Part shown: one piece after another, positions 1 through 9,936 of the stretch | Layout of the letters: the number at the start of each line of letters is the position of its first letter | Numbering within the stretch: position 1 is the stretch's first letter | NCBI RefSeq assembly: GCF_000784735.1 | Contig: NZ_JSYG01000004.1 | Location: 310,001 to 374,000 of the forward strand | DNA length: 64,000 bases | Reading direction: 5' to 3' | From: Dickeya undicola | GTDB taxonomy: Bacteria > Pseudomonadota > Gammaproteobacteria > Enterobacterales > Enterobacteriaceae | The notes under the pieces: model-generated | Databases searched by the model: none | What the model saw: only the letters and a program-made list of their open reading frames with translations | Told to the model about the DNA's origin: nothing | Translations under genes and position numbers: made by a program

Positions 1-1
1 A

Positions 2-58
2 CGCATCCGTGAACGCCCGGCCACGCAGCGCGCCTACCAGCTCGCAGCGAAAGCCTGA
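2..58 (+). CDS. C-terminal end of a glutathione S-transferase family protein (YfcG-like), partial
   Basis: Only the last 18 codons and a TGA stop are in the window. The peptide (RIRERPATQRAYQLAAKA) resembles the C-terminal helix of YfcG-type disulfide-bond oxidoreductases/GSTs, which contain a similar HERIRxRPA stretch. In E. coli yfcG lies just upstream of yfcH, so position supports the call. The gene is followed by a strong hairpin terminator. With so little sequence the exact subfamily cannot be fixed. Confidence 0.55.
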   Translation, partial: RIRERPATQRAYQLAAKA

Positions 59-70
59 TAAGCCTTGTCT

Positions 71-98
71 CCACGCCCGGTAAACCGGGCGTGGTTTT
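71..98 (+). terminator. Rho-independent terminator after the GST gene
   Basis: A perfect 10-bp GC-rich stem (ccacgcccgg / ccgggcgtgg) with a TAAA loop is followed directly by TTTT. It lies 13 bp after the stop codon of the partial GST gene. Confidence 0.9.
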
Positions 99-325
99 CC
101 CTCGCTGATTGACCGTCTTCAAACTATTTCCGTCATCCTGCCGCGCTACACTGTAAGTTTGAAAAGTACTTGTTCCGCTGATAAAAGTTCCCTGAGATGT
201 GGTTAATATCACCGGCAGATGAAAGCAAATCATCTATGCTAAAACCAAGATGAGAGACGGTGTTCCAGCAGGCGCACGACCGCCCGGCGCAAGGGAATAA
301 CCTGACATACGAAACGAGGCCCGCT

Positions 326-1234
326 ATGAAGCTACTGATCACCGGGGGAACCGGCCTTATTGGACGTCATCTGATTGCACGTTTGCTGTCCCTGTCACAT
401 CAGGTAACCGTTGTGACCCGCTCTCTGGAACGTGCGCGACAGCAGTGGGGCTCTCAGGTTGATTACTGGCGTGGACTGGAGGAACAGACCTCGCTGGACG
501 GTTTTGACGGTGTCATCAATCTGGCGGGCGAGCCTATCGCCGACAAACGCTGGACCAGCGCGCAAAAAGCACGGCTGTGTCAGAGCCGCTGGGACATTAC
601 CCGTCAGTTGACACAGCTTATTCGTCATAGCCAGACGCCGCCGACGGTGTTCTTATCCGGCTCTGCCGTAGGTTATTACGGCGATCAAGGCCAGGCACTG
701 GTGACCGAAGATGAACCGCCTCATGACGATTTCACACACGAACTCTGTGAACGCTGGGAGGCGCTGGCGCTGGAAGCCGAAAGCGACCAGACCCGTGTTT
801 GCCTGCTACGCACCGGTGTAGTGCTGTCTACCGAAGGCGGTGCGCTGGCAAAAATGCTGCCCATTTTCCGACTGGGTCTGGGCGGCCCGATCGGCTCCGG
901 CAAGCAATATCTGCCGTGGATCCATATCGACGACATGACCAATGCCATTCTTTATCTGCTGGATAATCCGATCCTGAGGGGGCCGTTCAATATGGTGTCA
1001 CCCTACCCGGTACGTAATGAGAAATTTTCCGCCATGCTGGCAGGTACACTGGATCGTCCCGGCTTTGTGCGCACGCCCGGATGGGTGCTTAGGGTGGTGA
1101 TGGGTGAAGCGGCAACATTGCTGCTGGGCGGACAACGGGCTATTCCACAGCGGCTGGAAAAAGCCGGTTTTGGTTTTCGCTTCTTTGAACTGGAAGAGGC
1201 GCTGAACGATTTACTGCATCCCCGCGCAGGCTGA
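326..1234 (+). CDS. yfcH: Epimerase-family NAD(P)-binding protein YfcH
   Basis: 302 aa protein of the TIGR01777 / YfcH family (atypical short-chain dehydrogenase fold with a C-terminal DUF1731 domain); its substrate is not established. The N-terminus [13 protein letters not shown] carries the Rossmann glycine motif GGTGLIG at residues 7-13, and YYG near residue 114 matches the SDR active-site tyrosine region. An upstream in-frame ATG at 260 exists, but the start at 326 has a nearby Shine-Dalgarno (acgagg) and matches the family N-terminus, so it is preferred. It is convergent with hisP, with only about 40 bp between the stops. The 99-325 stretch before it shows nothing beyond a presumed promoter. 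Confidence 0.9.
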   Translation: MKLLITGGTGLIGRHLIARLLSLSHQVTVVTRSLERARQQWGSQVDYWRGLEEQTSLDGFDGVINLAGEPIADKRWTSAQKARLCQSRWDITRQLTQLIRHSQTPPTVFLSGSAVGYYGDQGQALVTEDEPPHDDFTHELCERWEALALEAESDQTRVCLLRTGVVLSTEGGALAKMLPIFRLGLGGPIGSGKQYLPWIHIDDMTNAILYLLDNPILRGPFNMVSPYPVRNEKFSAMLAGTLDRPGFVRTPGWVLRVVMGEAATLLLGGQRAIPQRLEKAGFGFRFFELEEALNDLLHPRAG

Positions 1235-1275
1235 GCGGGCCAGCCGGTGCGGGGACGATGTGACGGTACGGAACG

Positions 1276-2049
1276 TTACTTCAGCGCACCGGACAGGAAC
1301 TGCTGCAAACGCGGGCTTTGCGGGTTGCCGAATACCGCCTCCGGCGGCCCTTCTTCCTCCACCAGACCCTGATGCAGGAAAATCACATGGTTGGAGACAT
1401 GCCGGGCAAATTCCATTTCATGGGTCACCACCACCATGGTTTTGCCCTCTTCCGCCAGTTGCTGCATGATGCGTAGCACTTCGCCCACCAATTCCGGATC
1501 CAGCGCAGACGTAGGCTCGTCAAACAGTAACACATCCGGCTCCATCGCCAGCGCGCGGGCGATGGACACACGCTGCTGCTGACCGCCAGACAAGTCGGAC
1601 GGGTATTTCTCCTGTGATGCGCCGGTGATCCCCACCTTGTTCAGGTAGAATTCAGCCCGTTTGCGGGCTTCCGCCTTACCCAGCCCCAGCACCTGTACCG
1701 GTGCTTCCATCACGTTATCCAGCGCGGTCATAAAGCTCCACAAGTTGAAATGCTGGAATACCATCGTCAACCGGGTGCGCAGCAGCTGTAACTGCTTCTT
1801 GTCGAATACCTTGAGCTGCCCGTCCTTGTCCCGCACCATGTGAATTTCCTGACCATTCACATGGATCGACCCTTCACAGGGTTTTTCCAAAAAGTTAATA
1901 CAGCGCAACAAGGTGCTTTTACCCGACCCCGATGAACCGATAATGGAAATAACGTCCCCGGCTTTAGCCTGTAATGAAATGCCTTTCAGCACCTCATGCT
2001 GACCATAACGCTTACGTAATTCCGTCACCATCAGCTTATTATTCTGCAT
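1276..2049 (-). CDS. hisP: Histidine/lysine/arginine/ornithine ABC transporter ATP-binding protein HisP
   Basis: 257 aa ATPase of the basic amino acid importer HisJQMP, acting on the cytoplasmic face of the inner membrane. Walker A GSSGSGKS is at residues 38-45, the signature LSGGQQQR lies around 153-160, and Walker B LLFDEP follows about 15 residues later. The sequence is close to E. coli HisP along its whole length. It is the last gene of the minus-strand hisJ-hisQ-hisM-hisP operon, about 38 bp after hisM. Confidence 0.96.
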   Translation of the reverse strand: MQNNKLMVTELRKRYGQHEVLKGISLQAKAGDVISIIGSSGSGKSTLLRCINFLEKPCEGSIHVNGQEIHMVRDKDGQLKVFDKKQLQLLRTRLTMVFQHFNLWSFMTALDNVMEAPVQVLGLGKAEARKRAEFYLNKVGITGASQEKYPSDLSGGQQQRVSIARALAMEPDVLLFDEPTSALDPELVGEVLRIMQQLAEEGKTMVVVTHEMEFARHVSNHVIFLHQGLVEEEGPPEAVFGNPQSPRLQQFLSGALK

Positions 2050-2087
2050 TCTTTGTCTGTTCCTGCACTCTTTAATGGAATGAACGG

Positions 2088-2804
2088 TTAATGGGATGAA
2101 CGGGTATGAAGATGCCGTAACCAGCGACGCTCAGCCTTTCTAAACAACGAAATCAACACAAACGATACCGCCAGATACATCACTCCCGCGATGCCGAACG
2201 CGTAAAACGGCTGGTAGGTAGCGGCGTTGATATCGCGCGCCACTTTCAGTAAATCCGGCACGGTCACGGTAAAGGCCAGCGCGGTGGAATGCAGCATCAG
2301 GATGACTTCGTTGCTGTAGGCGGGCAGCGCGATACGCAACGCGCCCGGCAGAATGATGCAACGGTACTGTTTGAAACGTGAAAAACCATAGGCGCGGGCG
2401 GCTTCGATTTCGCCATGTGGCACCGAGCGAATCGCGCCAGCGAAGATTTCGGTGGTATAAGCGCAAGTATTCAGCGCCAGTGCCAGAATGGCGCAATTCA
2501 GGCCGCTGCGGAAAAACGCGTTCAGCAGGTCGGTGCCGCGCACAATTTCCAGGCTGTACACGCCGGAGTAGAACACCAGCAGTTGCACATACAGCGGCGT
2601 GCCGCGAAACACATAGGTAAAGACCCATACCGGCAGCCAGTAGCGACGACGAGGCGAAACGCGGGCTACCGCCAGCGGAACCGCCATCAACCCGCCGATA
2701 GTTACCGATATAATCAGCAGCCATAACGTCATCGCCAACCCGGTGAGGCGATAGCCGTCACTCCACAGCAGGGCCTGCCAGTATTGTTGCAGAATCTCAC
2801 TCAT
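2088..2804 (-). CDS. hisM: Histidine/basic amino acid ABC transporter permease HisM
   Basis: 238 aa inner-membrane permease with about five hydrophobic segments. The cytoplasmic EAA loop ([22 protein letters not shown]) is the contact site for HisP and is nearly the E. coli HisM sequence. The start codon overlaps the end of hisQ by 8 bp, which suggests translational coupling. It forms the heterodimeric permease with HisQ. Confidence 0.96.
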   Translation of the reverse strand: MSEILQQYWQALLWSDGYRLTGLAMTLWLLIISVTIGGLMAVPLAVARVSPRRRYWLPVWVFTYVFRGTPLYVQLLVFYSGVYSLEIVRGTDLLNAFFRSGLNCAILALALNTCAYTTEIFAGAIRSVPHGEIEAARAYGFSRFKQYRCIILPGALRIALPAYSNEVILMLHSTALAFTVTVPDLLKVARDINAATYQPFYAFGIAGVMYLAVSFVLISLFRKAERRWLRHLHTRSSH

Positions 2805-3486
2805 AATTTACTTTCCGGACTCCCTGCGAGTAGCGTTTTTCCAGCCACCACAGCACCCCGTTGGAAAGGGTGGTAAAAATCAGATACAGCACGCCAGCCA
2901 CAATGGCGAAAAAGAACGGATGATGGGTTCCCTTTCCAGCCAGTTGGGTCGCTTTTATCACGTCGCTCAATCCCAGCAGCGACACCAGCGCAGTCGCTTT
3001 GAGAATCACCTGCCAGTTGTTGCCGATTCCCGGCAGCGCAAAGCGCATCATTGATGGAAACATGATGCGACGAAACACTTTCATCGGTGTAAACCCAAAC
3101 GCCACCGCCGCCTCAATCTGACCACGAGGCACCGCCAGATAAGCACCGCGGAAGGTTTCGGTGAAATAGGCACCGTAAATAAACCCCAGCGTAATAATCC
3201 CTGCTGCCAGCGGGTCGATATCGATCTGATCCAGGCCAAGTGCCTCGGTGACACTGTTGAGCACCATCTGCAGACCGTAAAAAATCAGCAGCATCAGCAC
3301 CAGGTCCGGTACACCGCGAATCAGCGTGGTGTAACCGGAAAAAAAGCCGGACAACAGACGACTGGACGACAGCTTTGCCGCCGCACCCACCAGACCAATC
3401 AGCAGCGCCAGCACCAGCGAGCACAACGCCAATTGCAACGTCATGCGCGCGCCGTCCATGATTAATTCGGAATAGCCATAAAGCAT
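2797..3486 (-). CDS. hisQ: Histidine/basic amino acid ABC transporter permease HisQ
   Basis: 229 aa permease, partner of HisM. It has an N-terminal hydrophobic segment at about residues 10-40 and the EAA-type loop QIEAAVAFGFTPMKVFRRIM. It begins 68 bp after the hisJ stop; the gap holds a pyrimidine-rich stretch with a short palindrome (ctctgcctg cacg caggcagag, 3513-3539) that could act as an mRNA stabiliser or attenuating hairpin between the periplasmic-protein gene and the permease genes, as is common in such operons. Confidence 0.95.
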   Translation of the reverse strand: MLYGYSELIMDGARMTLQLALCSLVLALLIGLVGAAAKLSSSRLLSGFFSGYTTLIRGVPDLVLMLLIFYGLQMVLNSVTEALGLDQIDIDPLAAGIITLGFIYGAYFTETFRGAYLAVPRGQIEAAVAFGFTPMKVFRRIMFPSMMRFALPGIGNNWQVILKATALVSLLGLSDVIKATQLAGKGTHHPFFFAIVAGVLYLIFTTLSNGVLWWLEKRYSQGVRKVNYE

Positions 3487-3512
3487 TACATCAATCCGCT
3501 CAGAAAAGGCAC

Positions 3513-3540
3513 ACCTCTGCCTGCACGAGGCAGGCAGAGG
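3513..3540 (-). other. Intercistronic hairpin between hisJ and hisQ
   Basis: Positions 3513-3540 form a 10-bp inverted repeat (cctctgcctg / caggcagagg) with a short loop, no T tract. Such hairpins after the binding-protein gene often stabilise the upstream mRNA so that the binding protein is made in excess; that role is inferred. Confidence 0.5.
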
Positions 3541-3554
3541 TTAATCAGGAAGGC

Positions 3555-4334
3555 TTATTCACCGTAGACGTCGAAGTCAAAGTACTTCTTGGCCAGCGTG
3601 TTGTAAGTACCGTCTTTGCGCATGGCTGCAAAGGCTTTGTCCAACGCGGCTTTCAGTTCGGTTTCGTTCTTGCGCAGCCCCATACCGGTGCCCACGCCGA
3701 ACAGTTTGTCGTCTTTCACCGCCGGACCGGCAAAGGCATAGTCTTTGCCCGCAGCCTGTTTCAGGAAGCCTTCGCTACCTGCAACTTCATCCTGAAACGC
3801 GGCATCGATACGGCCAGCGGTCAGATCGGCATAGATCAGATCCTGATTTTGGTAAGCCACCACATCAATACCTTTCGGCTGCCAGTACTGGTTGGCGTAA
3901 GCTTCCTGCGTGGAGGCTTGCAGCACGCCGACACGCTTACCTTTCAGCGCATCCAGTGTTGGCAGAATCGGTGAGCCTTTTTTGGCGATCAGACGGGCAT
4001 TGGCGGCGTACAGTTTGTCCGTAAAGGCGATTTCCTGCTGGCGTTTCTCGGTAATGGACAGGGAAGAAATGATGGCGTCGATCTTTTTCGCTTTCAGCGA
4101 CGGGATCAACGCATCGAAATCACTTTCAACGAAAGTACAGTTTGCCTGAATGCGTTTACACAGTTCTTTTGCCAGGTCGATATCAAACCCGACCAGTTGA
4201 CCACTGGCGTCCTTGGATTCAAACGGCGCATACGTAGGATCGGTGCCAATCTTGATATTTTTCGGAACCTCGGCGAGGGCGCTGCCTGCTGCGAATACCA
4301 GTGCTAATGGCAAAAGTTTCAACATTTTTTTCAT
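3555..4334 (-). CDS. hisJ: Periplasmic histidine / lysine-arginine-ornithine binding protein (HisJ/ArgT)
   Basis: 259 aa extracytoplasmic solute-binding protein. A Sec signal peptide covers residues 1-21 (cleavage at SALA-EVPK), followed by the [12 protein letters not shown] and [14 protein letters not shown] motifs typical of HisJ and ArgT. The ATG at 4334 has a good ribosome site (aaggg). E. coli carries both argT and hisJ here; this window has only one, so it probably serves all basic amino acids. Assignment as hisJ rather than argT rests on operon position and could be reversed. Confidence 0.9.
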   Translation of the reverse strand: MKKMLKLLPLALVFAAGSALAEVPKNIKIGTDPTYAPFESKDASGQLVGFDIDLAKELCKRIQANCTFVESDFDALIPSLKAKKIDAIISSLSITEKRQQEIAFTDKLYAANARLIAKKGSPILPTLDALKGKRVGVLQASTQEAYANQYWQPKGIDVVAYQNQDLIYADLTAGRIDAAFQDEVAGSEGFLKQAAGKDYAFAGPAVKDDKLFGVGTGMGLRKNETELKAALDKAFAAMRKDGTYNTLAKKYFDFDVYGE

Positions 4335-4711
4335 TGCGTTACCCTTATTTATGATTGTGTATGCCTAAGTGATTCGTGAAGTCTGACCGTGAAACTGTGG
4401 TGATACATGTGTTTGCTGTGTGCGTTGAATCGCACCTTGTTTGTCAAAACATAGCAAATTTTATGCCATAAAGAATATGCAATTTTGCATCAAATTAGAC
4501 AGGGTGATCATGATAGCCGCATCAATATAATCAATGAATTATATCAACTCATGCTATCAGGATAACGAGTAGGACGTTGGCGGTCTGCATCAATAGCACC
4601 ATTGTGGTGCACATGAATGCACCACAAAAGCACTGCGCCACAAAAAAGTGCAAAACACCCTGCCCTCAACAAGCGACGTAATGGTATGTTTTATGATTAT
4701 AAATGAAGCAG
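4335..4711. promoter_or_regulatory. hisJ upstream region with an inverted repeat
   Basis: This 377-bp AT-rich gap between ubiX and hisJ (both minus strand) should hold the hisJ promoter. The clearest structure is a perfect 10-bp inverted repeat at 4602-4627 (ttgtggtgca / tgcaccacaa, 6-nt loop), with a further GCACC/GGTGC pair at 4596-4610 overlapping its left arm. No T tract follows it on either strand, so it is not a standard terminator. Confidence 0.5.
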
Positions 4712-5281
4712 TTAGGCACCCTGCCAGCGCGTAAACAGATCCTGGGGCAACTCAATGTCAAACTGGTCAATCACCCGATTGACGGTCTGATCGACGATAT
4801 CCTGCACAGTTTGTGGGCGATGATAAAACGCAGGCACCGGCGGCATGATCACCGCGCCCATTTCAGCAGCGGCATTCATCAGACGCAGATGGCCGAGGTG
4901 GAGCGGCGTTTCCCGCACGCACAGTACCAGCGGGCGACGTTCTTTCAGCACCACGTCCGCTGCACGCGTCAGCAGGCTGTCGGTATAGCTATGGGTAATG
5001 CCGGATAACGTCTTGATCGAACAGGGAAGAATCGCCATACCGGCTGTTTTGAACGATCCTGACGAGATGCTGGCAGCAATATCACGAGAATCGTGCACCA
5101 CATCAGCCAGCGACTGAACATCGCGCACGGTTAGATCGGTTTCCAGCGACAGCGTTTGCCGGGCCGCCGGACTCATCACCAGATGAGTTTCAATCTCGGC
5201 GACTGGCTGCAGCACCTGTAATAACCGTACCCCATAGGTAACACCACTGGCACCGGAAATACCGACAATCAGTCGCTTCAT
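4712..5281 (-). CDS. ubiX: Flavin prenyltransferase UbiX
   Basis: 189 aa enzyme that joins dimethylallyl phosphate to FMN, giving the prenylated flavin used by the UbiD decarboxylase in ubiquinone synthesis. The N-terminus MKRLIVGISGASG has the FMN-binding motif GISGASG at 7-13, and the body follows E. coli UbiX (SxGSF, PCSIKTLSGI, ERRPLVLCVRETPL). An in-frame GTG at 5287 is possible, but the ATG at 5281 has the ribosome site gaggtga and matches the family start. It follows purF on the same strand. Confidence 0.95.
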   Translation of the reverse strand: MKRLIVGISGASGVTYGVRLLQVLQPVAEIETHLVMSPAARQTLSLETDLTVRDVQSLADVVHDSRDIAASISSGSFKTAGMAILPCSIKTLSGITHSYTDSLLTRAADVVLKERRPLVLCVRETPLHLGHLRLMNAAAEMGAVIMPPVPAFYHRPQTVQDIVDQTVNRVIDQFDIELPQDLFTRWQGA

Positions 5282-5372
5282 TCTCACCTCTCAGACCCAC
5301 CGCAACAGAGACGGCAAAACATGTGCGCTGACTTTGCCGCATCACCCGCGGATTGGCAAGAATAACAGCGAC

Positions 5373-5400
5373 AAAAAAGGGAGCCTGCGCTCCCTTTTTA
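5373..5400. terminator. Bidirectional hairpin terminator after purF
   Basis: A hairpin with stem AAAAAGGGAGC / GCTCCCTTTTT and a CTGC loop gives a T run when read on either strand. It sits about 20 bp past the purF stop codon on the minus strand. Confidence 0.88.
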
Positions 5401-5421
5401 ACCACGACGAGCGATCGATAA

Positions 5422-6939
5422 TCACCCTTCGTTGTGCAGTTCCAGGTCTTCGACTTCATTCTGGCTGCGCATCGCCTTGGCATCATCGTTACGCAGAGCT
5501 TCCAGATAATCCAGATAGTCCTGGTCCACGTCTTTGGTCACATAGACGCCGTTGAACACCGAACATTCAAACTGAACGATTTCCGGGTTGTCTTCACGCA
5601 CCGCGTCGATAAGGTCAGTCAGGTCCTGGAAAATCAGCGCATCGGCACCGATGATCTTACGAATCTCCTCGACTTCACGACCGTGAGCGATCAATTCGTT
5701 GACGCTCGGCATGTCAATGCCGTACACGTTCGGGAAACGGATCTCCGGTGCTGCAGAGGCCAGATAAACCCGATTAGCACCCGCTTCACGCGCCATCTCC
5801 ACGATCTGCTGCGAGGTGGTGCCGCGCACGATAGAGTCATCCACCAGCAGTACGTTCTTACCGCGGAACTCTGCCCGGTTGGCGTTCAGTTTGCGACGTA
5901 CCGATTTAATGCGCGTTTGCTGCCCCGGCATGATAAAAGTACGGCCAACATAGCGGTTTTTCACAAAGCCCTGACGGTACGGCTTGTTGATGATGCGGGC
6001 TATTTCCAGCGCGATATCGCAGGACGTTTCTGGAATAGGAATCACCACGTCGATATCCAGTTCTTCCCACTGGCGGGCAATCTTTTCACCCAGTTTCTGG
6101 CCCATACGCACACGGGCGCTGTAGACCGAAATCTTGTCGATAAAGGAATCAGGACGGGCGAAATAAACGTATTCGAACAAGCACGGATGGCTTTTCGGGT
6201 TTTCCGCGCATTGACGGGTGAACAGTTGGCCGTTCTCGGTAATGTATACCGCTTCGCCCGGTGCCACATCACGCAGAAACTCAAAGCCCAGCGTATCCAG
6301 CGCTACGCTTTCCGACGCCACCATGTACTCGTTGCGACCATCTTGCAGTTCGCGCTTGCCGATAACCAGCGGGCGAATGCCGTTCGGATCACGGAACGCC
6401 ACCATGCCGTGACCGATGATCATGCCGATGCAGGCATAAGCGCCACGAATCTGTTGATGCACCGCCGCCACAGCGGCAAAAATGTTGTCCGCTTCCAGCG
6501 GGTAGTGCTGAAAACGATCCAGCTCTTTGGCAAACACATTCAGCAGGATTTCAGAATCTGAGGTGGTATTGACATGACGACGCCCTTCTTCAAACAGCTT
6601 TTTACGCAATTCATGGGCGTTGGTCAGGTTACCGTTGTGGGCCAGCGTAATCCCGAACGGGGAATTGACGTAAAACGGCTGGGCCTCTGAGGCACTGGAA
6701 CTGCCTGCGGTGGGATAGCGCACGTGGCCAATCCCCATGTTGCCCTGCAACCGTTGCATGTGCCGGGCTTCAAACACATCTTTCACCAGGCCGTTGGCTT
6801 TGCGCAGGCGAAAGTAGTTGGCATCATTAATGGTGACGATGCCTGCGGCATCCTGCCCACGGTGCTGTAACACCGTTAACGCGTCATAAATCGACTGGTT
6901 GACCGGTGTAAAACCGGCGATACCGACAATACCGCACAT
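5422..6939 (-). CDS. purF: Amidophosphoribosyltransferase PurF
   Basis: 505 aa, the first committed enzyme of purine synthesis (PRPP plus glutamine to 5-phosphoribosylamine). The N-terminal glutaminase begins [10 protein letters not shown], with Cys2 as the nucleophile after Met removal. The phosphoribosyltransferase domain has the PRPP motif [14 protein letters not shown] at about residue 365. Length equals E. coli PurF. It lies 30 bp after cvpA and is probably cotranscribed from the PurR-controlled promoter upstream of cvpA. Confidence 0.97.
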   Translation of the reverse strand: MCGIVGIAGFTPVNQSIYDALTVLQHRGQDAAGIVTINDANYFRLRKANGLVKDVFEARHMQRLQGNMGIGHVRYPTAGSSSASEAQPFYVNSPFGITLAHNGNLTNAHELRKKLFEEGRRHVNTTSDSEILLNVFAKELDRFQHYPLEADNIFAAVAAVHQQIRGAYACIGMIIGHGMVAFRDPNGIRPLVIGKRELQDGRNEYMVASESVALDTLGFEFLRDVAPGEAVYITENGQLFTRQCAENPKSHPCLFEYVYFARPDSFIDKISVYSARVRMGQKLGEKIARQWEELDIDVVIPIPETSCDIALEIARIINKPYRQGFVKNRYVGRTFIMPGQQTRIKSVRRKLNANRAEFRGKNVLLVDDSIVRGTTSQQIVEMAREAGANRVYLASAAPEIRFPNVYGIDMPSVNELIAHGREVEEIRKIIGADALIFQDLTDLIDAVREDNPEIVQFECSVFNGVYVTKDVDQDYLDYLEALRNDDAKAMRSQNEVEDLELHNEG

Positions 6940-6969
6940 GTGGTCTTTTCCTCATCAGCGCTACCGCGG

Positions 6970-7461
6970 CTAGATGTGCCGCGGCAAGAAACTCGACGTG
7001 CTTTGCAGGTAGTCAAAAAACCACCTGATGATATAACTGAACTGCGGGATTAAATGGGACTGCTTCCAGTCGGCGCTCTGTGAAAAACCGGTGAAGGTAT
7101 CCAGAAAGAACAGCAGTGCGGAAACGATCAACACACCGCGCAATGCACCAAAGCAAATGCCCAGTACCCGGTCAGTGCCTGATAGTCCGGTGCGTTCAAC
7201 CAGCGAACCGATCACATAATTGACGATAGCACCCACAATCAACGTCGCAATAAACAGAATGGCAATGGCGATACCGTTGCGCACCAGCTCATCATTAAAC
7301 CGCGTGAAATAGCCCGCGAGATAGACATAGTAGTGGCTGGCGATAAAGAACGCCGCCCCCCAGGTCACCAGTGACAGCGCTTCACGTACAAACCCCCGGA
7401 TGAGACTGACCAGAGCCGAGAATCCGATAATCCCGATAATGACGTAATCAACCCAAACCAT
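6970..7461 (-). CDS. cvpA: CvpA, inner-membrane protein needed for colicin V production
   Basis: 163 aa, about four transmembrane segments (roughly residues 3-22, 30-50, 64-88, 103-120). Near-identical to E. coli CvpA, including the block [18 protein letters not shown]. Known roles in the family are colicin V export and envelope tolerance to stresses such as bile; the mechanism is unclear. It heads the cvpA-purF transcription unit, with a PurR operator 70-90 bp upstream. Confidence 0.95.
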   Translation of the reverse strand: MVWVDYVIIGIIGFSALVSLIRGFVREALSLVTWGAAFFIASHYYVYLAGYFTRFNDELVRNGIAIAILFIATLIVGAIVNYVIGSLVERTGLSGTDRVLGICFGALRGVLIVSALLFFLDTFTGFSQSADWKQSHLIPQFSYIIRWFFDYLQSTSSFLPRHI

Positions 7462-7532
7462 GAACTATCCTAATAATGAACGATGACAATCATAGCGCCG
7501 GTCATCCTGTTCGCGGCGCATTCTAACAGAAA

Positions 7533-7548
7533 AAGAAAACGTTTGCGT
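7533..7548 (-). promoter_or_regulatory. PurR operator of the cvpA-purF operon
   Basis: The 16-bp AAGAAAACGTTTGCGT is, on the minus strand, ACGCAAACGTTTTCTT, a complete PurR box equal to the one in front of cvpA-purF in E. coli. It lies about 72 bp upstream of the cvpA start. Repression by PurR bound to guanine or hypoxanthine is therefore expected. Confidence 0.92.
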
Positions 7549-7747
7549 AGCGTATTTCCCGCCGATTTTTTCGATAGGCGAAGAAATAAAAAAAACCGCC
7601 CTCCGCCATGTGGATAGCGCCCATACCCGCCACACACCGCAATAGCGATTCAGTGCGCTGCCACAAATTTCGGTGCTCCGCCCAAAAATAAAGGGGCAAG
7701 GTCGCCGTGCTCCCCTACCCCCTGCTTTCATAGGCTGATTAGCTGCC

Positions 7748-8599
7748 TTAGCGCGCGCTGTACGACCGGACTTGTCCGCTCAGCCCACTAAGTTGCTGCA
7801 ACTCACCCAGCGCCGACTGCAATTTCTGCTTCGAGGCATCTGGCCCGACGTAGATGCGGGTAATCTGCCCCGCCACGGGGGCCGACGGCACGGTATAGGC
7901 TCGATAACCGGACAGACGCAGTTTGGCGACAATTTCATTGACCTTGTCGGCATTCTTCAGCGCGCCCAGTTGTACCACAAAAGCCTGACCGGCGGGTGCC
8001 TGCTCCTGAGCTGTTGGCTTGTTTTCCGGCGTCTTGCTTTCCGGTGTCTTGTTTTCCGTTTTAGCTTCCGCTGCACGAGTATCAGCCGGTTTTTCAGTCG
8101 ACTTACTTTCAGCCGCCTTACTCTCCGCCGTTTTCACCTCGGGCTTTTGCCTGGTTTCCGGTTTGGCTTCCGGTTTTTTAACTTCAGGCTTCGCGGGTTG
8201 CGCCTTCATCGCAGGCGGTGCCACTTGCTGTACTGGTGCGCGTGGCTCGGTGACCACCGGCATCGGCGTTGCAACCGGGCGGGAAGACGACGGCTGAGCC
8301 GCGCCATGACGGGCAGAAGATTGCGTGGAATCCTGCTCCTCGCCTGTCTCGGTTGCCGATTCGTCCTTACTCTGCATCGCAGCTTCTGCGCCTTCAGGCG
8401 GCTGGGTCGGCAGCGACTGATTTATCGGCGGCATTGACTCCGCTTCCAGCGTATCACCCGGTTTGGGAACCAGCGGTATCGCAGCGAAGTCATCCTCATA
8501 ATGCTTTTTCTTACCATCCAGCAGGCCGGGGAGCACGATCACCCCCAGCGCCACCAGCACAACCGTTCCTACCAGGCGATTTTGAAATTTACTCGCCAT
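7748..8599 (-). CDS. dedD: Cell division protein DedD (SPOR domain)
   Basis: 283 aa single-pass inner-membrane protein with an N-terminal anchor (about residues 9-25, LVGTVVLVALGVIVLPGLL) and a C-terminal SPOR domain (about 205-283, beginning AFVVQLGALKN) that binds denuded septal peptidoglycan. The linker between them is much longer than in E. coli DedD (220 aa) and is very rich in Ala, Lys, Pro, Glu and Thr, with degenerate AESK/PESK/PENK repeats at about 150-195. The 3' neighbour is cvpA; the start overlaps the end of folC by 11 bp. Confidence 0.93.
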   Translation of the reverse strand: MASKFQNRLVGTVVLVALGVIVLPGLLDGKKKHYEDDFAAIPLVPKPGDTLEAESMPPINQSLPTQPPEGAEAAMQSKDESATETGEEQDSTQSSARHGAAQPSSSRPVATPMPVVTEPRAPVQQVAPPAMKAQPAKPEVKKPEAKPETRQKPEVKTAESKAAESKSTEKPADTRAAEAKTENKTPESKTPENKPTAQEQAPAGQAFVVQLGALKNADKVNEIVAKLRLSGYRAYTVPSAPVAGQITRIYVGPDASKQKLQSALGELQQLSGLSGQVRSYSAR

Positions 8600-9857
8600 G
8601 CGTTCCGCTCCCGTCCAGCGCTTCCATCACATGCGCGACAGTATGGAAAGAACCACAAACAATCACTACATCATCTTCACTGGCGTCCTGCATTGCTTGT
8701 CGCCAGGCCGTCGTCACATCCGGAAATGACGTCCCCTGCTCCAGGTGTGTGGTCAGCAATTCGGCATCGGCACCGCGTGGCCCTTCCAGCGGAGCGCAAT
8801 ACCACACATCTACCTGTGGTTTAAGCTGTGCCAGCGTACCAGGAATGTCTTTATCCGCCAGCATACCTATCACCGCCCGCACCTTACCGACTCGTGGTAA
8901 ATCGGCCAGTCGTGCAGCCAGGTAAGCCGCAGCATGAGGATTATGCGCGACATCCAGAATCAACAACGGCTTTTCGCTCACAATCTGGAAACGTCCCGGT
9001 AATTGCGCCTGACGCAGCCCCTGGCGGATGACATCGACACTCAGAGCCATATCGGAGGCTTGCAGCGCTGCCAGGGCGGTGGCCGCATTCGCCAGCGGCA
9101 CGGTTGGAATGGGCAATCCTTCATAATGAACATCACCGCTCTGCCAACGCCAGCCGCCATCCTGCAACGAAAACTGCCAGTCAGCGCCACGCCGGAACAA
9201 CTGTGCGCCTTTTTCCTGCGCGACGGTGGCAATGGATGTCGGCATATCCGGTTCGCCCACTACGGCCGGTCGGTTCTTGCGGAAAATACCCGCCTTTTCA
9301 CGGCCAATGCTTTCCCGATCGTTGCCCAACCAGTCGGTGTGATCCAGCGCGATGCTGGTAACAACCGCGACATCAGCATCCACAATATTGGTGGCATCCA
9401 GACGACCGCCCAACCCGACTTCCAGGATCACCACATCCAGCTGTGCCTGCTTAAACAACCACAACGCCGCCAGCGTGCCGAATTCAAAATAGGTCAGCGA
9501 CGTGCCATTGCGACCGGCTTCAATCGCGGCAAATGCCTCGGCGTGCCGGGACTCTGGCAATTCACGCCCCTGAATACGCACACGTTCGGTATAACGCAGC
9601 AAGTGTGGGGAACTGTATACACCCACCCGTAGACCGGCAGCGCTCAAAATGGACTCCAGCGTGCAACACGTGGTGCCTTTGCCATTGGTGCCAGCGACGG
9701 TGAACACGCGCGGAGCCGGTTGCAACAGATGCAGCCGTTCCGCCACCTGTTGGGTGCGTTCCAAACCAAGGTCAATCGTCTGGAAGTGTAGATGTTCAAG
9801 ATAGTGAAGCCACGTGGCCAAAGGCGACGTGGCTTGAGGTGTCTGAAGATTATCCAT
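8589..9857 (-). CDS. folC: Bifunctional dihydrofolate synthase / folylpolyglutamate synthase FolC
   Basis: 422 aa Mur-ligase family enzyme that adds glutamate to dihydropteroate and extends the polyglutamate tail of folates. The ATP-binding P-loop TVAGTNGKGTT is at residues 53-63, and the GGRLDATN and LDHTDWLG motifs follow. Its end overlaps dedD by 11 bp; accD ends 79 bp upstream. The accD-folC-dedD order is the same as in E. coli. Confidence 0.96.
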   Translation of the reverse strand: MDNLQTPQATSPLATWLHYLEHLHFQTIDLGLERTQQVAERLHLLQPAPRVFTVAGTNGKGTTCCTLESILSAAGLRVGVYSSPHLLRYTERVRIQGRELPESRHAEAFAAIEAGRNGTSLTYFEFGTLAALWLFKQAQLDVVILEVGLGGRLDATNIVDADVAVVTSIALDHTDWLGNDRESIGREKAGIFRKNRPAVVGEPDMPTSIATVAQEKGAQLFRRGADWQFSLQDGGWRWQSGDVHYEGLPIPTVPLANAATALAALQASDMALSVDVIRQGLRQAQLPGRFQIVSEKPLLILDVAHNPHAAAYLAARLADLPRVGKVRAVIGMLADKDIPGTLAQLKPQVDVWYCAPLEGPRGADAELLTTHLEQGTSFPDVTTAWRQAMQDASEDDVVIVCGSFHTVAHVMEALDGSGTHGE

Positions 9858-9936
9858 GAGTCCCGCTCACTGACTTACGGTTGATTGCTGCCGGGAACAC
9901 GGCAACAACGCCGCCCTGCTCCCGGTACATCATTGA

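Noticed and set aside
5434-6561. Long open frame antisense to purF (375 codons)
   Set aside because: It is opposite a perfectly conserved purF, has no recognisable domain, and arises from the codon bias of the GC-rich gene.
7465-7731. 88-codon frame between cvpA and dedD on the minus strand
   Set aside because: It spans the PurR operator and promoter region of cvpA and has no similarity to a known family.
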